This document shows, piece by piece, positions 1 to 9,600 of a stretch of DNA of 64,000 nucleotides (its first letter is position 1; each line of letters starts with the position of its first letter). Source of the DNA: Fen-1273 sp963837815 (lineage in GTDB: Bacteria > Bacteroidota > Ignavibacteria > UBA10030 > UBA6906); NCBI GenBank assembly GCA_963837815.1, contig CAWIOS010000012.1, positions 620,001 to 684,000 of the forward strand. Reading direction: 5' to 3'. Position numbers and translations under genes: made by a program. Below the pieces are notes generated by a model. That model was not told the origin of the DNA, made no database searches, and worked only from the letters and a program-made list of their open reading frames with translations.

Positions 1-572
1 GAGGCGCCGATCGTCAGCCCGCCGATCAGGTCGGTCCGGAATATCGTCCCGACGTCGAGCGCGAACGCGCTCGCACTCTCGTGCCAGATCGTCTCCTGGA
101 TGTACTTCGCATTGAACCCGATCGTAAACCGGTCCGTCAGCCTGTGCGCGTACGAAAGCCCGACGGCGAGATCCCCCGCACTGAAGTATTCGCCGTCCCC
201 TTCCGGCATCGCCACCGTCGTGACCTTCATGTCGTCCATGCTGAGGGAGGTCACGTTGACGCCGATCGTCCCGAATTCCTCCAGCGGAAGGACGAACGAG
301 GCATAGTCGAACCGGGTGTCCGCGATCCAGCTTGTGTGCATTGCGAGGACCTCGCTCTGCGTGAGCCAGGCGCTCCCGGCCGGATTCCAGTAGAGCGACG
401 TCGCGTCGTTGGCCACGCTGACGAACGCGCTTCCCATTGCCACCGCGGACGCGCCGACGGGAATCTCCAGAAACGTGGCGGCGACAGTTCCGCTTTTTGA
501 CGTCCCCTGGCCGGACGCTGTGCACGGAAAGAGAAGCGCGATTGCCGCGAAGGACAGAAGGAATGTTCTCAT
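1..572 (-). CDS. PorV/PorQ-family outer membrane protein, partial at window edge
   Basis: The frame is open from an ATG at 572 to the window edge, giving about 190 N-terminal residues. It begins with a signal peptide (MRTFLLSFAAIALLFPC...) and continues with the family motif GASAVAMGSAF..ANDATSLYWNPAG. That motif is typical of PorV/PorQ-like FadL-fold proteins, which in T9SS bacteria carry substrates at the outer membrane or act as accessory barrels. It lies 29 bp downstream of the T9SS-type surface protein on the same strand, so it is probably the last gene seen of this operon. I see no clear Shine-Dalgarno sequence. PorV and PorQ cannot be told apart from this fragment, and the C-terminal barrel is missing. 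Confidence 0.8.
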   Translation of the reverse strand, partial: MRTFLLSFAAIALLFPCTASGQGTSKSGTVAATFLEIPVGASAVAMGSAFVSVANDATSLYWNPAGSAWLTQSEVLAMHTSWIADTRFDYASFVLPLEEFGTIGVNVTSLSMDDMKVTTVAMPEGDGEYFSAGDLAVGLSYAHRLTDRFTIGFNAKYIQETIWHESASAFALDVGTIFRTDLIGGLTIGA

Positions 573-601
573 AGGAAAAGCATCCGCGAAGTTTGTATCG
601 T

Positions 602-3600
602 TTATTTCACAACGGCGAACTTGCTGACATATGTGCCGATCCCCGGGGCGTCCACGTGGTAGACATACACGCCGAAGGCAATGTCCATACCGTCCCGGGA
701 GACGAGATTCCACGGCTCCTGTCCGTCGTCGATCCCCGTCTGGTGCTGAATGGTCTGCACGAGGTGTCCGCTTATCGTGTAGATCCGGATCGTGCACTGG
801 TGGGGAAGATGGATGAAGTAGATGAGACGGTCTCCGCGCCCGACCGTCAGCGGCTGGGGCTCCCACGACGCCCCCCCGACGTACGGGTTGGGCACAACGA
901 GTATCCGGCTCAGATCGGTGCGGGCTTTCACCGGGTCAAGGACCGGGGACTGCGTCTGGAATTTGACGGTTTCCCCGGTGCGATACGGTTTCGTCGTCGC
1001 AATATGGAACACGTCGCCCGCTTTCGGAAGCACCTGCTTCGACGCGGCTATGGACGTATCCTGTACGAACGTGACGGACCACGACTTCGTCGCGGTGGGA
1101 AAGTCCACGGGGGCCAGGTCCGCGCTGTCCCCGCACACGATGAATATGGCGTCCCCCGCATCGAAGAGGCCGTTGTTGTTGTTGTCATAGAAAAGGAACG
1201 GCACGTGGTTGATCCCCTCGGTCAGGTTCCGTATCGTGATATTCGACTGGGTTCCCTGCGTGGCGAACGAGCTCGAGGGGAACGAAACATCCCCCTGCCC
1301 AGGCTGCGTGAACGTGATGTCGAAATCGTCGGGGAGGTTCACCCGGCGGGCCTGGAGCGCGGGCGCGTACCTCGAATCAAATCCCACCGTCGTGTAGAGA
1401 TTGGAGTTGCCGATCTTCCACCGCGTGCTGTCCAGGTTGATCGCGACCGTCTGCGCGTTGTTGATCTGGACGGCGAACCCCTGCATGACGGTCGTGACGT
1501 CCTGCGAGGTCTTGAGCCTCACCATGTTCAGGAGCGTGTCTTTCGCCGTCAGGTCGATGAGCGTGTACCAGGGATTCGGGTTGATGTGGAACGCGGTCGA
1601 ATCGACGAACGACAGGACGTAGTTGTGATTGTTGCTTATCGAGTCCGGATCGATGAGCTGCACCTGGACCATCCCCGTGGCCGGGCCGCTCGCCGCCGTC
1701 GTGATTTTGCCCGGCACATACCCGGCGGACGGGGCACGCGGGATGACAACGGCAGTGTTCACGTCCGTCTTCACAATGCCGTTGACGTCGACATTGATGA
1801 TGCTTGTGCACTCGGAAGGGGGAATACCCACCTGCTGCCCCGTCACCGTTGTCGTCAGGAATCCCTGGTCATACGAACAGACGGCATAGTAGTAGGTCTG
1901 CCCGTTCTGGACGGTCGTATCGATGTACGAATGCTGGAGGCCGCTGTCATCCCCCAGGTAGAACATCGCGCCGTTGACGCTGATGGGGAAGAGCCCCGTC
2001 ACGCTGTCCACGAGGTCGAACTGCGCGATCGGCTGCCTGAACGTGGGGTTGCCGTACGCGTCGGTGATGATCTGCGCGGAGAGGAAATTCGACTCCGTGC
2101 TCCTGTAGACCCGGTATCCTTCGAAATCGTATTTCTGGTAAAACGCGTCGAACGTCTGCTCCGCCTGGCTGTCCCAGTAGAGCGTGACCCGCCCGTTCCC
2201 GGGGACGGCCTTCACCAGGGGTTTGGCGGGCGGCTTGGCGAACTGGTACGACGCGTTGTAGATCGATTGGACCGTGCGCTTCTTCGTAAAAAGGTCGGCG
2301 GTGTTGTTGCCGAATATCAGCGCCATGGAGAACCGTTCCGTCTCGCCGGTCTGCTGGGACTGTCCCGTCGACATGCTGTACGTCGCGCGTCCGTACATGT
2401 GGAATATGAAGCTCGAAAACCAGTTCCCGAGGTTGACGTTCAACAGGGACGGCTGCTGATTCGGAGGCGCGGGGAGCGTCGTGAACGCCGTCCAGTTCCT
2501 CTCGTCGTTGTTCAGGTCGTACGTATGGACGGCGGCGATGAGGAATCCCGTCAGACCGAGCTGGTCCGACTCGTCCTTGTCCAGCTGCCCGAAGTTCGGC
2601 TCCCCCTGGTCCGGCTTTCCGTTTCCTTCCGTGCCGTCAGGGTCGGGCCCCGGATAGCCGGGATCCAGCGGCCCGAGCCCGTCCGTCCCGACGTCGTCGT
2701 TCAGCGGTTCGCCCGGATCCCATTTCCCGTTATGGTTCAGATCGGTGAACGTGCGCCAGTTGCAGTTCTCGTCGGCGTCCCAGTGGGGCTTCCATGAGTA
2801 TCCGTAAAACGACTTGAATTTCGCCGTGTCGGACTGCACATCGCGAAGGAACGGGTCCTTGAACGGGTCGGTGATGAAGACGCTCGCGTTGTTGTCCCGC
2901 CGCTCGTCGGTGAGGCCGTCCTGGTCGTTGTCGATGTTGTCGTCCGAGATGCCCGGACTCTCAAGGAAGGCATACCCGGCATAGCCGACGGGGCTCCATT
3001 GCCCGGGGCTCCCGTACGCCACGGTGGACCAGGCGTACGAAATATTGAGCTGTTTGTTGTAGCTCCCGGCGTTGTTCGATGAGTTGTCGTGCCCGCCGAT
3101 CCCCCAGTCCACGTACTGTGCGAAGAGCGTCTTGATGTAATCCGTCGTCCCCATGTTCGTGATCTCGTAATACCAGAATATCACGTCTTCGGCAAGCACC
3201 TGCGACCACTGGAAGCCGCGGGCGTGGACCTGCATGCCGAGCCCTCCCCGCGTCGAGTCCGCGGCGTCAGGGTAGAAGTAATAGGGAGCCTGTATATACT
3301 GCCTGTCGGAATTGTCGTCGAAAACGAAATAGGTTTCCAGGTCGGCGTTCTGGATTCCTTTCCCGAAGAATCCGTCCCAGTATCCGTCCCACGAGGAGGG
3401 ACGGTCCGGCCAGTGGGCGGGCCATGTCGTCGGGTCCGTGCTCTGGGCGGGAGTTCCCTGGAACGGGTTCGCATACCCGGGGAGAGGCTGCCATCCGTAC
3501 GTAACCGACGTCGCCGGGTCGTACCGCGTATACTCGTAGTAGTTCGTCTCCAGGGGATGAATGACCCCCGACGCGCTCTGCGTCTCGGCCTGCACGATGA

Positions 3601-3847
3601 CCGCCACGCCGTCGATGTACGTATGATTCGTGTTTTTCGGCCAGACGCCGCTGATTGTCGGCCAGTTCTTCCAGTCGGCCACCTCGCCGAAATTGTAGTA
3701 GACGGTTTCGACGAGGTTCCCCTCCATGATGCCGTGCCGGGTTTCTTTATAATTTCCCTTGTTCTTGTCGATGACCGTCTGCGATGCCGCCGCGCAGAGG
3801 GAAAGAAGAGCGACAACGACAGAGAGAAGAGTGCGGTTCCTGCTCAT
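602..3847 (-). CDS. Large secreted protein with T9SS-type C-terminal domain
   Basis: A 1081-aa protein with an N-terminal signal peptide (MSRNRTLLSVVVALLSLCAAAS). Asp/Asn/Gly-rich stretches such as DDNIDNDQDGLTDE and DLNHNGKWDPGEP (about residues 290-420) look like calcium-binding loops. A fibronectin-III-like region follows near residues 550-680 (YWDSQAEQTFDAF.., YYYAVCSYDQGF). The end (..IRIYTISGHLVQTI..GVYVYHVDAP..YVSKFAVVK) resembles FlgD-Ig/T9SS sorting domains. The protein is probably exported and attached to the surface. It sits 44 bp after the TonB-dependent receptor gene, so it may be a substrate-binding partner of that receptor. I do not recognise a catalytic domain. Confidence 0.75.
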   Translation of the reverse strand: MSRNRTLLSVVVALLSLCAAASQTVIDKNKGNYKETRHGIMEGNLVETVYYNFGEVADWKNWPTISGVWPKNTNHTYIDGVAVIVQAETQSASGVIHPLETNYYEYTRYDPATSVTYGWQPLPGYANPFQGTPAQSTDPTTWPAHWPDRPSSWDGYWDGFFGKGIQNADLETYFVFDDNSDRQYIQAPYYFYPDAADSTRGGLGMQVHARGFQWSQVLAEDVIFWYYEITNMGTTDYIKTLFAQYVDWGIGGHDNSSNNAGSYNKQLNISYAWSTVAYGSPGQWSPVGYAGYAFLESPGISDDNIDNDQDGLTDERRDNNASVFITDPFKDPFLRDVQSDTAKFKSFYGYSWKPHWDADENCNWRTFTDLNHNGKWDPGEPLNDDVGTDGLGPLDPGYPGPDPDGTEGNGKPDQGEPNFGQLDKDESDQLGLTGFLIAAVHTYDLNNDERNWTAFTTLPAPPNQQPSLLNVNLGNWFSSFIFHMYGRATYSMSTGQSQQTGETERFSMALIFGNNTADLFTKKRTVQSIYNASYQFAKPPAKPLVKAVPGNGRVTLYWDSQAEQTFDAFYQKYDFEGYRVYRSTESNFLSAQIITDAYGNPTFRQPIAQFDLVDSVTGLFPISVNGAMFYLGDDSGLQHSYIDTTVQNGQTYYYAVCSYDQGFLTTTVTGQQVGIPPSECTSIINVDVNGIVKTDVNTAVVIPRAPSAGYVPGKITTAASGPATGMVQVQLIDPDSISNNHNYVLSFVDSTAFHINPNPWYTLIDLTAKDTLLNMVRLKTSQDVTTVMQGFAVQINNAQTVAINLDSTRWKIGNSNLYTTVGFDSRYAPALQARRVNLPDDFDITFTQPGQGDVSFPSSSFATQGTQSNITIRNLTEGINHVPFLFYDNNNNGLFDAGDAIFIVCGDSADLAPVDFPTATKSWSVTFVQDTSIAASKQVLPKAGDVFHIATTKPYRTGETVKFQTQSPVLDPVKARTDLSRILVVPNPYVGGASWEPQPLTVGRGDRLIYFIHLPHQCTIRIYTISGHLVQTIQHQTGIDDGQEPWNLVSRDGMDIAFGVYVYHVDAPGIGTYVSKFAVVK

Positions 3848-3891
3848 GTGTATTCCTGCTGATGAATCATGGTTCGGGATTTTCGGAGGAT

Positions 3892-6588
3892 CTAGAACGT
3901 GAACGCCGCGCCCAGTATGATCTGACGGGGCGCCGAATAGAAATCGGGCCGCGTGTAGAACTGCGCAAGCGTGTTGTCACCGCGCACCACGGGCTGCTGC
4001 TGCGTCAGGGCCAGCGTGTATCCGGCGCGGCCGGTGTCCGTAAACACGTTGATCTCGTTCGCCGTATCGAAGAGATTATACACCTTCAGGAAGACCGAAA
4101 GCCGGTAGCCGCCGGGGAGCTTCAGGTATTTCGTCATGTACACGTCAAAATTGTAAAACCCGGGCATGTTGTCGCTGTTTTCGAGGCCGGTCCTCTGGTT
4201 CTGCAGCGCGGGGGTGTACGGCAGGCCGGATCCCGCCCGGGCGATCACGCTCGCGATGAAATCATCGGGGGTGCCGAACGTCAGCGTCAGGTTCAGCGAG
4301 TGCCTCCGGTCCCAGTCAAGGGGAACGAGCTCCTTGTTGACGGCGATCGGAGGTGAAGCCTGCGCTTTGTTGTACGCATCGTTCGGGTCCGACGCATCCC
4401 CTTTGGCAACCTGGAACGTGTAGTCCAGGTTCGCCCCGAACCCGCTCACCAGCCTCTTTTCAAGCGAGAACGTGAATCCCTGCACGGCGCCGTAATCCTG
4501 GTTTATGTATTCGCCGAACTTTACAGAGTTGTTCTTGACGAAGATCTGGAGGGCCAGGAGGTTTCGTATGTCCTTGTAATACCCGGTGACGGTGATGCCG
4601 AGCGTGGGGGTGAGCTCCTGCTGCAGCCCGATCTCGTACATCGTCGTCCGCTGCGGCTGAAGGTCGGCGTTCCCTATCGTGTTTCCGACGAAATCAGGAT
4701 AGACCCCCGTCAGCGCGATCCGCTCATTGGGGTTCTTGTACAGAAAATCGTACGCCGGGATCTGGAAGAAGTGGCCGTAGGAGATGTGCACGGCCCCCCT
4801 GTCGGAGATCGGGTACGAAATGCCGACGCGGGGAGAAACCTGCTGTTTTGCGCTCGCCTTCCTGAAATACCCGGCCGGGTAAGGGGGGGCGAGCGAATCC
4901 AGGACCGAGATGTTGTTCGGGTTCAAAAGCACCTGCCCGTCAGGCTGGAAGTAATCCCACCGGACGCCGACGTTCACGACGAGGTACTCCATCTCGATCT
5001 TGTCCTGCGCGTAGAGGGCGAGCTGATACGGGTGGTTGTCGTAGACGCTGTAGTCGAACGCCCCGGGGGAGGGCATCGTCGGGATCTCGTTCGTCGAGGC
5101 ATTCACCAGGATCTCGTAGTCGTTGTACTGGAGATGGTCCAGCTTCACCTCCGCGCCGGCCTTCACCTGGTGCACCGTCGAGAGCTGCGCCGTGAGATCG
5201 GCTTTCCCCGTCCACGTCGTGCTCGTATGGTTGAAATGCCAGTTCTCGGTCCCCCCGGTGTAGTATGCGTTCGCGCCCACCTGCTCCATCGAAGTGGGAT
5301 CGACGTATCCGGGATCGATGACCGGATCGCCGGGGCCGGTGGGATTCGGAAACACGTACTGTTTGTAGTCGGTCCTGAAATAGGAGCCGCTCAGGTCGAG
5401 GAATGCCGCATCGCTGAAGACCGCGGTGTAGGCGGCGCTCCCGAGAATGCTCTTCTGATGGTACGTGTAGTCCCCGTCAGGATCGAGCGTGAACAGGTAG
5501 TCATAGACCCTGTAGTCGTGATTCTGGTACATGCCGTTCAGCACGAGGTCCTTCGCCCCGCCCAGGTCGATCGCCAGCTTCCCCTGCACGGTGTACCGTT
5601 TCGAATCGTTCATGGGAACGTATTTTCCGTCCCCCGTCGCGCCGATGTACCACTGCGAGGGATCGTTCGAGGAGAAATTCGACGAATCCTTCGGATTAAA
5701 GACACGTTTGCCGTAGATGTACCCGGCGTCGTACAGGTATTTCCCCGAGGCAAAGAACTTCAGAATGTCCTTCACGATCGGTCCGCTCACGCTCCCCTGG
5801 AAGTTGTACACGCTTGAAGGGTCCAGGCGGTCGATGTTCGGGAAGAGCGATGATCGTCCGCTGTAGTACCCGCCGGTATACGCGGAGAGCTCACCGGTGT
5901 AATGATCGGATGCGACCTTGGTAATCTGATTGACGACCCCCGAGAGAGCCTCGCCGTACTCTGCGTTGAACGTCCCGCTGAGCACCTGGATCTCCGCGAT
6001 GCTGTTAAGCTCCGCCTCCATCGAGGACTCGCCGGAAAACGCGTCGTTGACCGACACACCGTCGACAAGGTACTTCACCTCGCCGGTCCTCCCGCCGCGG
6101 AAATGCCCCTGGACGACGCCGGCCTGAAGGTTGACGACAGCATCGACGTCCTCGAGGGGAAGCTTCGCAATCTCGTCGCCCCCGACACTCGCGACGGTGG
6201 ACGTCAGGTCCTTCTGGACGATCGGGCGCGTCGCCGTCACGGCGACCTCGCCGAGCTCGACCGACTGCGGCTGGAGCATAAACTGGATTCGCGTTGTCTG
6301 GTCCGCGGTGACGCTGACATTCCCGACGACGGCGGCGGTATACCCGACCGCGGACGCCTTCAACTGGTAGGTCCCCGGGGGAATATTCAGAATAAAGTAC
6401 TCGCCGTCGATATTCGTCGCACCTCCGAGTGACGTTCCCACGATAACGATGTTCACGCTCGGGATCACGTCCTTCGACTGCGCATCGGTGACCTTGCCGG
6501 CGATCTTGCCGGTGGTCCCGGACAGCGCAGCGCACACGACGACGGAACACAGAAGGAGAGTCAGCGGAAGGCGCCACATGCTTGGCAT
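3892..6588 (-). CDS. TonB-dependent receptor with CarboxypepD_reg domain
   Basis: About 898 aa from the chosen ATG at 6588; an ATG three codons further in is equally possible, and neither has a clear Shine-Dalgarno. Domains in order: signal peptide, a CarboxypepD_reg-like beta-sandwich at about 27-110 (GKIAGKVTDAQSKDVIPSVN.., NIPPGTYQLKASAVGY), a TonB plug at about 115-225 (EVAVTATRPIV.., YLVDGVSVNDAF), then a long 22-strand-type barrel ending in aromatic residues (..ILGAAFTF). It is predicted to import a ligand across the outer membrane using TonB energy. Downstream of a LacI regulator and a carbohydrate-binding protein, the ligand is probably a glycan or oligosaccharide; this is inference. 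No SusD homologue is adjacent, unlike a classical polysaccharide utilisation locus. Confidence 0.92.
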   Translation of the reverse strand: MPSMWRLPLTLLLCSVVVCAALSGTTGKIAGKVTDAQSKDVIPSVNIVIVGTSLGGATNIDGEYFILNIPPGTYQLKASAVGYTAAVVGNVSVTADQTTRIQFMLQPQSVELGEVAVTATRPIVQKDLTSTVASVGGDEIAKLPLEDVDAVVNLQAGVVQGHFRGGRTGEVKYLVDGVSVNDAFSGESSMEAELNSIAEIQVLSGTFNAEYGEALSGVVNQITKVASDHYTGELSAYTGGYYSGRSSLFPNIDRLDPSSVYNFQGSVSGPIVKDILKFFASGKYLYDAGYIYGKRVFNPKDSSNFSSNDPSQWYIGATGDGKYVPMNDSKRYTVQGKLAIDLGGAKDLVLNGMYQNHDYRVYDYLFTLDPDGDYTYHQKSILGSAAYTAVFSDAAFLDLSGSYFRTDYKQYVFPNPTGPGDPVIDPGYVDPTSMEQVGANAYYTGGTENWHFNHTSTTWTGKADLTAQLSTVHQVKAGAEVKLDHLQYNDYEILVNASTNEIPTMPSPGAFDYSVYDNHPYQLALYAQDKIEMEYLVVNVGVRWDYFQPDGQVLLNPNNISVLDSLAPPYPAGYFRKASAKQQVSPRVGISYPISDRGAVHISYGHFFQIPAYDFLYKNPNERIALTGVYPDFVGNTIGNADLQPQRTTMYEIGLQQELTPTLGITVTGYYKDIRNLLALQIFVKNNSVKFGEYINQDYGAVQGFTFSLEKRLVSGFGANLDYTFQVAKGDASDPNDAYNKAQASPPIAVNKELVPLDWDRRHSLNLTLTFGTPDDFIASVIARAGSGLPYTPALQNQRTGLENSDNMPGFYNFDVYMTKYLKLPGGYRLSVFLKVYNLFDTANEINVFTDTGRAGYTLALTQQQPVVRGDNTLAQFYTRPDFYSAPRQIILGAAFTF

Positions 6589-6626
6589 ACCAGTTTGCCC
6601 CGGAGGATTGTCTTGTGGATAGTGAA

Positions 6627-6651
6627 GGGGTGCCGGATCGCCCGGCACCCC
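6627..6651 (-). terminator. Intercistronic hairpin between binding-protein and receptor genes
   Basis: A perfect 10-bp stem (GGGGTGCCGG with CCGGCACCCC) closes a 5-nt loop in the gap between the CBM-repeat gene (stop at 6666) and the TonB receptor gene (start near 6588). On the minus strand only a weak T-rich tail follows. It may be a leaky terminator or an mRNA-stabilising structure that sets different expression of the two genes. Confidence 0.6.
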
Positions 6652-6665
6652 TCCAGGAAACCGAT

Positions 6666-9600
6666 CTACTTCAGCATCAGCATTTTCTTCACGATAGCGA
6701 CGTTCCCCGTCTCCAGGCGGTAGAAGTACATCCCGGAACCGACGGTGCTCCCCGCATCATCCCTGCCGTCCCAGACAACGGAATAGCGTCCGGCGGCACG
6801 CTGCTCGTGATCCACAAGCATCCTCACACGCTGACCGAGGACGTTGTAGATCATGATTGCAATCTGCGCGCTGTGCGGCACGCCGAATTCTATCGTCGTC
6901 GTGGGGTTGAAGGGATTCGGATAGTTATTCGACAGCTCGAACGTCTTCGGGGTTCCATCGGATCCCGGAGCCACCGAAAGCGTCGTCCCTGCGACCCTGA
7001 TGTTCAGGTCGTCGAAATAGACCGTCCCGACAAACTGATTGTACACGTGGAGGCGGGCCTCCATGAACTGCGCTGCAACGCCCGTCGGCACCGTGACATT
7101 CAGCTTGTACTGTGTCCAGTTGAACGAGGTCGCTTTCGGGAACAGGAACGTGTAGTCCACCTGGGGCCCGACAGGATTGTAGCCTGCGTTGTTCCCCGCC
7201 TGCGCGAAGAACAGAGGCGTGAATCCGACGGCCCAGGTTCCCGGGTAGAGCGCCGCGGAATCGGGGAAGAGCCCCGACGCCTGGATCCAGACGCTCAGCT
7301 CCAGTATGTCGCCGGCCTTCGCGGTGATGCCGAACGGGTTCGTCCCGGTCGCAAGAGCATTGCCGGCAGGTCCGTTCCCGCCCCACGTTGTCCCGGTGAA
7401 GTTGAACCGCTGCGTGCCGATGAATCCGTCGTGCACGGCACGCCCCGCGGGCATGTTGAACATCAGCGAATGCGTCCCCGTGTGCGCATAGGCCGTCGTC
7501 ACCATCGTGTTTTCAAACCCGTTGGCGATGAGGCCGTCGTTTCCGCCGTTCGGCGGGAGCCAGTAATACCACCCGGTCGGGACGCCCACGGACGTGTTCC
7601 AGTCCTGTCCCGCCCACTGTCCCGCGCGGCCGTAGAAGATGAAGTCATCCGCCCACACGGTGCCGGTGGCGTTCTTCCCGCCGACGAACTTCACGATCAC
7701 CTTGTACGCGGTCTTCGGCAGCACGGTCTGTCCGGGGCTGTTCGTATCTGCCACGAATCCCGTGCTCGTTGCCGTCGACTGGTTCACCGGGAGCTTCGTC
7801 TCTCCGATGAACGCGCCGGCCGTGTCGTAGAAGTCATACGCCACGTACCACTTCGCGTCGTTCGTCGCGGGGTTCGTATTGACGCCCGAGGTCTTCACGT
7901 ACGCGCCGAGGAGTATGTCCACGTTATTCGGCACGTTCGGCGACCAGATATCGCACATGTTCGTCGATATCCAGGACGCCGTGTCGCTCGTTGCGGTCTT
8001 CGTGATCTTCAGCGAATGACCCATCGAGCGGTACTGGTCGGTCGCCCACGAGAGCGTCGCACCCGCCGGCTGACCCCCCATCGTCCAGTATGCCGGAAGC
8101 GTCCCCTCGAACCCGCCGACTGCCGCCACCTGCGGCACGTCAAGCTTCTGCACGTCGAGATCGTCGAAGTAGACCGTGCCGACGAACTGGTTGTAGACGT
8201 GGAGGCGGACTTCCATGAACTGCGCTCCCACCGCCGTGGGGATCTGCACATCAAGCGTGTACTGCGTCCAGTCGAACGCGGTGACGCTCGGGAATGCGAA
8301 CGTGTAATCCACCTGCGGGCCGACGGGATTGTACCCCGCGTTGTTCCCCGCCTGCGCGAAGAAGAGCGGAGTGAAACCGACAGCCCACGTCCCTGGATAG
8401 AGTGCCGCGGAATCAGGGAAGAGGCCGCTCGCCTTGATCCAGACGCTGATCCGGACCCAGTCGCCCGGCTGCGCGTTGACGGAGAACGGTCGGTCGGTCG
8501 AGGCCGACGGCGTTCCGACGGTGCTCATCGGTCCGTTTGTTCCCCACCCGCCGCCTGAGAATGCAAACCGCTGCGTGCCGACGAACCCGTCGTGCACGGC
8601 GCGTCCCGCGGGCATGTTGAACATCAGGGAATGCGTCCCCGTGTGCGCCGCAGCCGTCGTCACCCTCGTGTTCTCAAAACCGTTCGCAAGAAGCCCGTCG
8701 TTTCCGCCGTTCGGCGGAAGCCAGTAGTACCACCCGGTCGGGACGCCCACGGACGTGTTCCAGTCCTGTCCCGCCCACTGTCCCGCGCGGCCGTAGAAGA
8801 TGAAGTCATCCGCCCACACGGTGCCGGTGGCATTCTTGCCGCCGACGAACTTCACGATCACCTTGTACGCGGTCTTCGGCAGCACGGTCTGTCCGGGACT
8901 GTTCGTGTCCGCCACGAACCCGGTGCTCGAGGCAGTCGTCTGATTGACCGGCAGCTTCGTCTCGCCGATGAACGCACCGAGCGTGTCGTAGAAGTCGTAC
9001 GCCACGTACCATTTCGCGTCGTTTGTCGCGGGGTTCGTGTTGACGCCCGACGTCATCACGTACGCGCCGAGGAGTATGTCCACGTTATTCGGCACGTTCG
9101 GCGACCAGATGTCGCACATGTTGCCGGAGATCCATGATGCAGTGTCGCTCGTTGCGGTTTTCGTGATCTTGAGCGAATGCCCGAGAGAACGGGATTGATC
9201 GGTCGCCCATGTGAGCGTCGCGCCCGCAGGCTGGTTGCCCATCGACCAGTAGGCCGGAAGCGCCCCCTCGAACCCGCCGACCGCCGCCACCTGCGGCATG
9301 TCGATCTTCGTCACGGAGAGATCATCGAAGTAGATGGTCCCCACGAACTGGTTGTACACGTGGAGCCGCGTTTCCAGGTACTGTGCGCCCACTCCGGTGG
9401 GGAGCTGCACATCCAGCGTGTACTGCGTCCAGTCGAACGAAGTGACAGCCGGAAATGCAAACGTGTAATCCACCTGCGGGCCGACAGGGTTATACCCTGC
9501 GTTGTTCCCCGCCTGCGCGAAGAAGAGCGGGGTGAAACCGACCGCCCACGTCCCGGGATAGAGCGCCGCGGAATCAGGGAAGAGACCGGTTGCCTTGATC

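Noticed and set aside
593..2797. 734-codon open frame on the plus strand
   Set aside because: It is antisense to the T9SS surface protein gene; its product is rich in Arg, Val and Asp without domains or signal. High third-position G+C creates such frames.
6582..8558. 658-codon open frame antisense to the repeat protein, and a similar one at 9177-10496
   Set aside because: The sequences mirror the CBM-like repeats, are Arg/His-rich and have no ribosome-binding site.
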